Shown piece after piece: positions 55,745-62,251 of a stretch of 64,000 nucleotides of DNA. The stretch comes from a bacterium D16-56 (GTDB lineage Bacteria; Bacillota; Clostridia; Lachnospirales; Lachnospiraceae). The DNA lies in assembly GCA_003611875.1 (NCBI GenBank), contig RAYY01000008.1, forward strand, positions 62,001 to 126,000, written 5' to 3'. The translations under genes and the position numbers were made by a program. The notes beneath the pieces were generated by a model that was given only the letters and a program-made list of their open reading frames with translations, was not told the origin of the DNA and did no database searches. Positions within the stretch are counted from its first letter, which is position 1. Each line of letters starts with the position of its first letter.

Positions 55745-55875
55745 GTGTCAAAAAGCACCCTCAATCATTCCTCCCCACCAATCCGGCTATGAGCATCATT
55801 CTCTCCCAGCGCCTCCCGTGTATCGTCCATAGGACTCATCACTTCCATCATTCTCCCCGCATTCCAAAAAAACTC

Positions 55876-56661
55876 TTAAACATAAAAAATCCTCTCATCC
55901 TCCAGCCTCAAACAAGCCAGCTTCGCTTCCGGCCGAATGCTTTTAAATGTATAACCACAGTCCAGATCATAAAAAATACAATCCAGTTCTTCATCATAAG
56001 CACGATAAACATTTCCATGATTAAAAGGAAGTTCATACATTGCCGTTGTGGGAGTGTGTCCTGCTATGATCATTCCATGTTCCACACCGCCGTAAATATA
56101 AGCATCATCCCTGGCTTTCAGATAAAAGTCCTCCAATGAATCATAAGAACCATCCGTATCCGTTCCCTCCAGACACGTAAGGCTTTCAATAAAACCGCCA
56201 TGGACAATGATGCACCTTTTCCCATTCATAACAACCTCATAGAAATAGGGCATTTTCCCGATACACCTTGCCCACTCTGACAGCTTCTCAAATGACACCT
56301 TCCTTTCTTTAACAAGATTTCCCACAGTCCCATACACATCAAAATAGGGAGAAAGCTGTCTGGCCGTCTGGTACACAGATATGGTATCCTTTCCACTGGA
56401 AGTTTCCATTCTCCGCTTTTGAAAAATCATTCCCATCACTTCCACATAACAGCGAAATTCCTCATCATGGTTCCCTCTGACCAGAACGACATTTTCCCCA
56501 GGATTTTCTATCCACCTAAGCATCTCATAGCTATCCGGCCCTCTGTCAATATAGTCCCCTGCGAAGATCAGCCTGTCTCCTGAAGAAAATCCGATTTTAC
56601 CAAGCATACGTTTCATAGCGTCATAATGCCCGTGAATGTCCGTCATAACATAAGTACTCAC
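55876..56661 (-). CDS. PPP-family phosphatase (metallophosphoesterase)
   Basis: A protein of about 261 aa with all metal motifs of the calcineurin-like fold: TDIHGHYDAM (DxH), FAGDYIDRGPDS (GDxxDRG) and VRGNHDEE (GNH). It may remove phosphate from proteins or hydrolyse diadenosine tetraphosphate. Start GTG at 56661 is preferred because GGAGG precedes it; an earlier GTG at 56682 lacks one. A 37-codon frame remains open after its stop, in register with it, but has no known motif. It could reverse the kinase in this region, which is only a guess. Confidence 0.85.
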   Translation of the reverse strand: MSTYVMTDIHGHYDAMKRMLGKIGFSSGDRLIFAGDYIDRGPDSYEMLRWIENPGENVVLVRGNHDEEFRCYVEVMGMIFQKRRMETSSGKDTISVYQTARQLSPYFDVYGTVGNLVKERKVSFEKLSEWARCIGKMPYFYEVVMNGKRCIIVHGGFIESLTCLEGTDTDGSYDSLEDFYLKARDDAYIYGGVEHGMIIAGHTPTTAMYELPFNHGNVYRAYDEELDCIFYDLDCGYTFKSIRPEAKLACLRLEDERIFYV

Positions 56662-56729
56662 CTTATATATCCCTCCCGACACGTTCTAGGGAAATCCCCA
56701 ACAGATAAGACCAACCGAATAACACACAC

Positions 56730-57155
56730 TTATTGTAGCCCATTATCATCTTCATGACAATAATAATGTCTAGAATTATCTGCAATTACCCTGATATCAA
56801 GCCCGTCCAGATGAAATACATCCGCAATATCCCGCTGAAAGTTCTCATACCTGATAATATTTATATTCACATACAGAAACGCTCTGCCGCCTGATATCTC
56901 AACTCTTCCCCTTGGAAAATAATTCCAACCATATTTCCTTAAATCTTTTCGGTGTTTTACAAAAGACGTCCATGTTTTTTCATGATTATATGCGTTCCCC
57001 TTTTTGGAATTAAAATCCGAATGCCCAATCACCTGTCCATTCCTGTCACAGGGAACAGGAAAAGCAATCATTTCATTATCCGAAAAAACGCACTCATCCA
57101 TTTCATTGAACCCACAGATAAACCAGAAAATACCCTTTGAAACATGTTCACTCAT
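56730..57155 (-). CDS. hypothetical protein
   Basis: This protein of about 141 aa begins MSEHVSKGIFWFICGFNEMD and is probably soluble. It contains YNHEKTWTSFVKHRKDLRK and YYPRG-like WNYFPRGRVEI, and looks beta-rich. I do not recognise it. Start ATG 57155 has GGGGAG about 10 nt ahead; the TTG two codons earlier is possible. It lies between the DUF2786 gene and the phosphatase gene, on the same strand. Confidence 0.6.
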   Translation of the reverse strand: MSEHVSKGIFWFICGFNEMDECVFSDNEMIAFPVPCDRNGQVIGHSDFNSKKGNAYNHEKTWTSFVKHRKDLRKYGWNYFPRGRVEISGGRAFLYVNINIIRYENFQRDIADVFHLDGLDIRVIADNSRHYYCHEDDNGLQ

Positions 57156-57203
57156 TATCAAGAAGCTCCCCTTGTCCTTACAGAAATATTTTCTGTAAAA
57201 GTA

Positions 57204-57887
57204 TCAATCCCTGGAAATGCGACCGCCATCTACTGCCCTTTTCCCGCTGTTTTTCCCGCAAGAAAACGCCGCCCCATCCAAAGCCCTGTAATCCATCCGC
57301 CCACTGTCACTTCTTTTCATTATCTTCAGTTTTCCAAATGCAACATTTACCTCCTGCGGGATGGCCGTCATAATCTCGTATCCCGGCTCCTTCCTGTCCT
57401 GTTCCTTAAACGCATCAGAAACTCCCACACAAAATCCGTCTCTCCAACAATATTCCTGACTTTCGCTCCCTCCATATGCCTTTGCTCCCTGTTCCATAAA
57501 CCGGACCAGATACTCCATCAGCATCAGAGCAGCATGGGCATCTTCCTCAAATCCCATAAAACAGGTACAAGAAACAGGTTTCAGCTTATAAAATGTCCTG
57601 CACCGAAAATTCTTTGCCAAAACCCATGCCAGCATTAAATGATGCTGCCTTAACGGTGTTCTCCTGAATCTTAACTCTTTTATCACTACCCCCTTTTGTA
57701 TCCTCTCTTTTCCCCTGTCTCCCTCCACAGAAATATGGTATTTCATCATAAGCTTTCTGGCCGCCTGTGCAGCGGCCACAGCTTCATTCTCATTATCACT
57801 GTCTGCTAAAGCCAAAAGATTTTTTATCTTCCGCCGTATTGCTTCCCTGTCCAATATCTTGTCCTTTCTGCGTCTTATTTTAGACAA
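57204..57887 (-). CDS. DUF2786 family protein
   Basis: This 227-aa protein has the DUF2786 pattern near the start: IRRKIKNLLALADSDNENEA with KLMMKYHIS (residues about 17-55). A second helical domain follows (RQHHLMLAWVLAKNF, then CFMGFEEDAHAALMLMEYL). Members are frequent in phage and mobile-element regions. It is 15 nt downstream of the next gene's stop, so it is part of the 57902 operon. Function unknown. Confidence 0.85.
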   Translation of the reverse strand: MSKIRRRKDKILDREAIRRKIKNLLALADSDNENEAVAAAQAARKLMMKYHISVEGDRGKERIQKGVVIKELRFRRTPLRQHHLMLAWVLAKNFRCRTFYKLKPVSCTCFMGFEEDAHAALMLMEYLVRFMEQGAKAYGGSESQEYCWRDGFCVGVSDAFKEQDRKEPGYEIMTAIPQEVNVAFGKLKIMKRSDSGRMDYRALDGAAFSCGKNSGKRAVDGGRISRD

Positions 57888-57901
57888 ATCCCCATTCCAT
57901 C

Positions 57902-58570
57902 TTAAAACAATCTCGTAATACTATTCCGGATAGCTTCTTCATCAACATAAACAGGAGTATCAGGGTCTACCTCCGGAGGAAGTTCTATCGTCTCATACCA
58001 TTCCGCCCGCTTTCTGATTTCGCCTATCTGCTTCTTAAACCGCATACTCCCCCATACATAGTCATTATTAGTTATCCTTTTACTTCTATAATCATTATAT
58101 AACTTTGTAATCTCCATATTTAAGGTGTCAATGCTCTGCTGCTCCTGGGGTGTCAGTGCCCTTGTATGCCTGATCTTTTTTATTCGGGGTTTTCTCTTTT
58201 CCTCTTCCTTTTTATATGCATCTTTTATGGCTCTTTCCTGCCGGTCTTTAATTGCTTTTTCTTTCCATGACGCCCAAAACCCTTTTTTCTCACCATCTCC
58301 CACCATACCGGAAGATTGGGGTTGTCCTGTCTTTACCCTTTGCCCAATCTTCTGCTGCCTCCTCTGCACCGTCTGAACCATATGCGCCGTTTTTTGCTGC
58401 CCGCTGGAAACCATCCCTCTTTTTCCCTCCTGACCCGTTTTCCCTGTCTGCCGAGTCTGGTTTAACACTCTTTCTCTCCACTGACCAAATTTCCAAGCGC
58501 AATAAACACATCCGCAAATCAGACAAAACCAAAAAATCCCCTCAAAAAGCATAATCATAAAATCAGCCAT
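57902..58570 (-). CDS. membrane-anchored coiled-coil protein
   Basis: A protein of about 222 aa: one N-terminal membrane helix (FMIMLFEGIFWFCLICGCVYC), then a Gln/Lys-rich low-complexity stretch and a helical C-terminal half with LTPQEQQSIDTLNMEITKLY (near 150). No enzymatic motif. First gene of the operon, with a promoter bracketed by 12-bp boxes (58619-58662). Start 58570 has AGGAGG about 10 nt ahead. Confidence 0.6.
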   Translation of the reverse strand: MADFMIMLFEGIFWFCLICGCVYCAWKFGQWRERVLNQTRQTGKTGQEGKRGMVSSGQQKTAHMVQTVQRRQQKIGQRVKTGQPQSSGMVGDGEKKGFWASWKEKAIKDRQERAIKDAYKKEEEKRKPRIKKIRHTRALTPQEQQSIDTLNMEITKLYNDYRSKRITNNDYVWGSMRFKKQIGEIRKRAEWYETIELPPEVDPDTPVYVDEEAIRNSITRLF

Positions 58571-58618
58571 TCTCCAAAATCCTCCTGTCGTTTCATGTAT
58601 CATAAGCATAACACCTAA

Positions 58619-58662
58619 AATTCTTTTAGTCAATATAATACTTCTATTAGTGTATGTATCAT
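58619..58662 (-). promoter_or_regulatory. promoter with tandem 12-bp operator boxes, 57902 operon
   Basis: Minus strand: ATGATA (58657-58662), 16 nt, TATTAT (58635-58640). Two direct boxes AATTCTTTTAGT (58619-58630) and ACTTCTATTAGT (58640-58651), plus strand, with 21-bp period, bracket the -10. The same architecture stands at 59758-59801. Confidence 0.7.
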
Positions 58663-58728
58663 ATTCCTACAAAAGCCTGGCAGGCCTCATCCCATCTTCT
58701 GTAATACCCATACGATTTTCCCCCTTTA

Positions 58729-58837
58729 TTGTGAAAGTCCCATCGCCGGAGGCGATTTAAAATCAGGGATGCCAAATGCGCCCGCCAGATTTTCATGATT
58801 GGTGGCGCGTCCGCTGCCGGGCGCATGCAGGTTTACT
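58729..58837 (+). repeat. palindromic repeat family, copy C
   Basis: It has the ATCGCC-GGA-GGCGAT hairpin in place of GCCGCC-GATTA-GGCGGC. Its right edge overlaps the stop codon of the 58833-59270 gene. Confidence 0.88.
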
Positions 58838-59270
58838 CATGAAAAACAATCTCATCAGGCTCTGTCACATAACCAATCATATCAATGCTGCGAAGCCAGC
58901 TTTCCAGTCTCCGGTCCAGTTCCCCCGGCTTTATCTCTACCAATTTCAAATTCAAAAAAATCTCCCCCTTTTCATTGATATCCGTTCTCCCCACATACAC
59001 ATTGTCTGACTGGTAAGCTTTAGGAATTGCCTGGGTAATATGACCGTCTCTGCTCTTTTTCAAACAGATTTTCATAAAAGGGGCCATCATCAAGTCCCCT
59101 CCGTAATACTCCTTTTCACACATCTCAATCCAGACAAATTCCTCATCCTGCTCCGTAATATAAACCGCAAAATCCCATTCTCCCTTCTTCTTGATTGTAG
59201 CCCCGCCAGGCCCCACAGCCTTTAAAATTTTTTCCATTTTCTTTCCATTTTCAATTCTGATTTTTTCCAT
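58833..59270 (-). CDS. hypothetical protein
   Basis: This 145-aa, soluble, mixed protein has no motif I recognise; the visible parts are GGATIKKKGEWDFAVYITEQ and EEFVWIEMCEKEYYGGDL. Its stop codon lies in the edge of repeat copy C (TAAACCTGCATGCGCCCGG on its own strand). It follows the HTH gene by 15 nt, on the same strand, so it is probably in that operon. Confidence 0.6.
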   Translation of the reverse strand: MEKIRIENGKKMEKILKAVGPGGATIKKKGEWDFAVYITEQDEEFVWIEMCEKEYYGGDLMMAPFMKICLKKSRDGHITQAIPKAYQSDNVYVGRTDINEKGEIFLNLKLVEIKPGELDRRLESWLRSIDMIGYVTEPDEIVFHE

Positions 59271-59285
59271 AAAAATTCCTCCATT

Positions 59286-59702
59286 CTATAAACAATCCTC
59301 ACCAAACTCATAAAGAATATCGTTCACCTCTGCCACGGAAATCCCCCTCACAATCCCGAATATTACAATGAAATCCCTCCTGTTCCGCACATCCAGACAA
59401 GCCATACGTCCGACCCGCAGCAAATATCCGGTCTCCTCCAAATCCAGCTTCATAGCCAAAGCAATACATAGGACCACATCCCTGCCCGGATTCTTAATCC
59501 CCCGAAACACCTGATAAATGTACTCCCCCTTATTGGATTTGTCAGCCACCTGAGATACCCGCATTCTCTTTTTCTGCAGCAATTCTTTCAGATGCACAGA
59601 AAGCGGAATATCTAAAAACTCTCCCCCATTGGAAGCAAGATACTCCGCTACACTCTTTCCCTCTACAATCTCATTTACCAATTCCTCTGTACCCTTTTTC
59701 AT
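59286..59702 (-). CDS. helix-turn-helix protein
   Basis: This 138-aa protein opens MKKGTEELVNEIVEGKSVAE and has an XRE-like HTH in the middle (KELLQKKRMRVSQVADKSNK then EYIYQVFRGIKNPGRD). The late RNRRDFIVIFGIVRGISVAE is typical of a family found next to protein kinase genes in Firmicutes. It probably controls its own promoter and the 57902 operon, since both carry the same tandem boxes. Confidence 0.75.
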   Translation of the reverse strand: MKKGTEELVNEIVEGKSVAEYLASNGGEFLDIPLSVHLKELLQKKRMRVSQVADKSNKGEYIYQVFRGIKNPGRDVVLCIALAMKLDLEETGYLLRVGRMACLDVRNRRDFIVIFGIVRGISVAEVNDILYEFGEDCL

Positions 59703-59757
59703 TAACGCCTCCTGTCCCTCAATACCATTTAGACAAACAAACCCTGATTTAGCAAAT

Positions 59758-59801
59758 ACTTCTTTTAGTAAATATTATACTTCTTTTAGTTCATTTATCA
59801 A
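59758..59801 (-). promoter_or_regulatory. promoter with tandem 12-bp operator boxes, HTH gene
   Basis: Minus strand: TTGATA (59796-59801), 16 nt, TATAAT (59774-59779). Direct boxes ACTTCTTTTAGT at 59758-59769 and 59779-59790, 21-bp period, bracket the -10. The divergent XRE gene begins just right, with its own TATACT (59817-59822). Confidence 0.75.
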
Positions 59802-59843
59802 ATCTTTTTATCCGTGTATACTATCCTTTTAAAGGAGGTTTCC

Positions 59844-60182
59844 ATGAACAATTCTGTCAATTACCTCGAAATCGGGACAAGAATCCGCAGACAACGTGAA
59901 CAGATTGGTCTGACCCAGGAACAACTGGGGGAGGCTTGTGATTTGTCGACCTCTTTTGTAGGCCATATTGAACGCGGTTCCCGAAAACTATCTGTAGAAA
60001 GCCTGTGCCGAATCGCATCCGTACTGGGCATCAGCACCGACTCCCTGCTCTTTGACCGGATGGAACAGGAAACCGTCCTCCCGGCAGAGATAGCCTCTTC
60101 CTTAAAAGGAACCGACCCGTCCAAAAAAAGCCAGTTCTGGCGTACTGTGAGAATACTGGCCGGTCATATTGAAGAAATGTAA
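59844..60182 (+). CDS. XRE-family transcriptional regulator
   Basis: This 112-aa protein has a classical XRE HTH (residues about 9-65): IGTRIRRQREQIGLTQEQLG with DLSTSFVGHIERGSRKLSVE, followed by a short helical tail. Start 59844 is preferred because AAAGGAGG lies 5 nt before it; the upstream frame lacks an ATG. It is divergent from the HTH gene, so it too could bind the tandem boxes. Copy D of the repeat begins right after its stop. Confidence 0.88.
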   Translation: MNNSVNYLEIGTRIRRQREQIGLTQEQLGEACDLSTSFVGHIERGSRKLSVESLCRIASVLGISTDSLLFDRMEQETVLPAEIASSLKGTDPSKKSQFWRTVRILAGHIEEM

Positions 60183-60184
60183 AG

Positions 60185-60296
60185 GAAACCTGCATGCGCC
60201 CGGCTGCGGACGCACCACCGTCCCATGAAAGTCCGACGGGCGCATTTGGCATCCCTGAATTTATGCCGCCTAATCGGCGGCGGACTTTTAAAGTAA
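60185..60296 (-). repeat. palindromic repeat family, copy D
   Basis: Reverse orientation, beginning 3 nt after the XRE stop codon. It has the GCCGCC-TAATC-GGCGGC hairpin and ends GGACTTTTAAAGTAAT. Confidence 0.9.
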
Positions 60297-60367
60297 TTAT
60301 CCTCTATTATATACCCGTCATCCCCTTTTTGTACTGTACTGCCGGCACAGTACCTCTACTCGCTTTT

Positions 60368-61171
60368 TCACCTGAAATCCATCAGCTTCCCAATGATTCT
60401 CCTCAATATTTTCCGTCCCTGCCTTTCTAGCCTATATCCCTTTTTCAGCCATTTAAGCCTGGTCAGAGCCTCCTCTGCCGTCTGAAAACGACGTCTCGGA
60501 TCAAACTCCGTACATTTGCGTACAAAAACTCCCAGTCCCCCTTTGCACAACTCCTCCCCAGGAAGTTTCCCCACAGCCAGCTCATTCAACGTCACCCCCA
60601 GAGAATAAATATCCGTGCGGCAATCCGTCTGCCTGTATCCAAACTGTTCTGGGGAAGCGTACCCTTTCGTTCCTTTCCGTGTAGTGTCCCTTTCCTTTTC
60701 ACTGTGAAAAACTCTGGCAATATGAAAATCAATCAGCTTCACCTTTCCTCTTTCATCCATCATCACATTCTCCGGCTTAATATCCCGGTGAATGATACCG
60801 TTTTTATGCAGGGCGGAAAGACCTTTCAATATCTGCTCCCCCACAGTAATCACTTTGCCGCCCAATGTCCTCCCCTGCTCCAAAATCCTGAAAAGGGATT
60901 GCCCGTCCACATATTCCTCCACCCCATAAAAGCTCCCCTTAACCGAAAGCACTTCAAGAACCTGGACCACATTGGGATGGTGGATACCCAGCAGCCTTTC
61001 ATAGACCTCCCGGTTCTCCTGGGAAAGTTCCCTCACGACAAATTTTTTTCCGGTCACGGACTCCTGCACTACCCACAAACCGCCTTTCCCGCCAAGAGCC
61101 TGTATTTTCCTGTAACATGTTGGCTTATACTCATTTACTAATTCCATAAATCCCATAAATGGTTTATCCAT
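60368..61171 (-). CDS. atypical Ser/Thr protein kinase-like protein
   Basis: A 267-aa eukaryotic-type kinase domain without membrane anchor. The HRD loop is intact (GIIHRDIKPENVMMDERG, near residue 130), and GTKGYASPEQFG and TDIYSLGVTLNELA follow. However the beta-3 lysine position reads KKFVVRELSQ (R, not K), and the DFG motif reads LIDFHIAR (DFH). It may be a weak or pseudo-kinase. The start is 61171 (MDKPFMGF), because AAGGAG precedes it; the frame to 61255 is translated repeat E. Copies D and E flank it. Confidence 0.85.
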   Translation of the reverse strand: MDKPFMGFMELVNEYKPTCYRKIQALGGKGGLWVVQESVTGKKFVVRELSQENREVYERLLGIHHPNVVQVLEVLSVKGSFYGVEEYVDGQSLFRILEQGRTLGGKVITVGEQILKGLSALHKNGIIHRDIKPENVMMDERGKVKLIDFHIARVFHSEKERDTTRKGTKGYASPEQFGYRQTDCRTDIYSLGVTLNELAVGKLPGEELCKGGLGVFVRKCTEFDPRRRFQTAEEALTRLKWLKKGYRLERQGRKILRRIIGKLMDFR

Positions 61172-61181
61172 TGTCTCCTTC

Positions 61182-61297
61182 TTTACTGTGAAAGTCCCGC
61201 CGCCGATTAGGCGGCATAAATTCAGGGATGCCAAATGCGCCCGCCGGACTTTCATGGGACGGTGGTGCGTCCGCTGCCGGGCGCATGGAGGTTTACT
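61182..61297 (+). repeat. palindromic repeat family, copy E
   Basis: A copy with TGAAAGTCC and GGACTTTCA arms, the GCCGCC-GATTA-GGCGGC hairpin and TGCGTCCG-CTGC-CGGGCGCA. It abuts the kinase ribosome site and is joined head-to-tail to copy F through TTTACTGT. Confidence 0.92.
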
Positions 61298-61402
61298 GTA
61301 AAAGTCCCATCGCCGGAGGCGATTCTAATCAGGTATTCCAAGTGCGCCCGCCGGACTTTCATGGGATGGTGGTGCGCTGCTTGTGGCGCATAATGGTTTA
61401 TT
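61293..61402 (+). repeat. palindromic repeat family, copy F
   Basis: A tandem copy that has ATCGCC-GGA-GGCGAT in the first stem and a diverged last hairpin (TGCGC ... GCGCA). It is the most degraded of the full-length copies. Confidence 0.88.
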
Positions 61403-61431
61403 CTACTCTCAATATGCTCTTTGATATGGAG

Positions 61432-61473
61432 AGTATAGCACACTCCGAAATAAAAAAACGACATAAGTATGTC
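61432..61473 (-). promoter_or_regulatory. promoter and dyad of the kinase gene
   Basis: Minus strand: -10 TATACT (61432-61437), 22 nt, then the perfect dyad GACATACTTATGTC (61460-61473). The -35 box is poor. Layout equals the 55586 operon promoter. The start would be about 250 nt before the kinase ATG, through repeats E and F. Confidence 0.55.
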
Positions 61474-61476
61474 ATA

Positions 61477-61719
61477 TCAATATTTAGTGAATATTAATAT
61501 TTCCCTATCTCTGACAATCTCTGATAAATCAAACTCTTTCCCGACAATGCTTCTGTCTTCCCAAATATCAAAAAAGCAGGATAACGAATTTTTATATTCA
61601 TTATCCTGCTCATAAAGCATAACCCTGAATCTTGCCACACTCAAACCAAGTAATTCGGCAATATCTCTTGTTTTTGCAGTCTCATATTTTTTATGATATA
61701 ATCTGATTTTTGCATGTTT
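61477..61719 (-). pseudogene. C-terminal remnant of an HTH-type gene
   Basis: One frame is open for 80 codons with no start: ARFRVMLYEQDNEYKNS in the middle, preceded by TAKTRDIAELLGLS, which looks like an HTH. The frame is closed upstream by a TAA. It is too short and starless to be a gene and is likely the 3' end of a lost regulator or transposase-associated gene. Confidence 0.45.
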
Positions 61720-61837
61720 TTATCCGTTTTATTTACTTGCTTTTATTGCTTGTTTTTTAACAAATCTTACTGCGAAAAGCTCCTTCTACACTAACCAGGC
61801 AGCACCATAATTGAATTAGCAACTCTATTTTCATTCG

Positions 61838-62242
61838 TCACCGGAGTGTATAATATCTTTGTTCTATTCCCCAAAGTAAATACTTCATATTCTCCTCATT
61901 GCCAATAGTAAAAATCAACATCAAAATCAAAACCCACATAAGAGTATCCCAATCACTGATACTCAATGCCACAAAAAAGTAACCCAAATAACTGGGAAGA
62001 GAGGCATCATTTGCACATTCCACATCCAAAACGCCGCCGCTAATAATATCATCTCCAAGAAACCGTGACAGCCAAATACAAAATCCCGACATTATAATTG
62101 GAGCAAATACATAGATAAAGTATGACACATGAGGAAACGACAAATATTTAATCGGGATTTGGATTCCTTCTTTTATCAGGTAAACTGCTGTCAATAAAAT
62201 AATGGAATTAACCGTCAAAAAGCATCTGTATATAATCTTCAC
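61838..62242 (-). CDS. small membrane protein downstream of hsdR
   Basis: A 134-aa protein with about three hydrophobic helices (residues 8-25, 38-60 and 85-115). The central LPSYLGYFFVALSISD is preceded by ECANDAS. From memory this faintly resembles membrane proteins such as KwaA of the Kiwa defence system, but that is not secure, and no KwaB gene is present. It starts 9 nt after hsdR stops, on the same strand. In another frame, sequence stays open for about 30 codons beyond its stop (TPVTNENRVANSIMVLPG), so a frameshift is possible. Confidence 0.5.
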   Translation of the reverse strand: MKIIYRCFLTVNSIILLTAVYLIKEGIQIPIKYLSFPHVSYFIYVFAPIIMSGFCIWLSRFLGDDIISGGVLDVECANDASLPSYLGYFFVALSISDWDTLMWVLILMLIFTIGNEENMKYLLWGIEQRYYTLR

Positions 62243-62251
62243 CCTGCCACC

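Noticed and set aside
55770-55875. 37-codon frame continuing in register after the phosphatase stop
   Set aside because: Could be an ancestral tail, but no motif and no evidence of readthrough.
61172-61255. N-terminal extension of the kinase frame
   Set aside because: It is translated repeat E; the AAGGAG site and family start lie at 61171.
61182-61402. Tandem repeats E and F taken for a CRISPR array
   Set aside because: Only two units that are longer than CRISPR repeats, with hairpins inside and no spacers.
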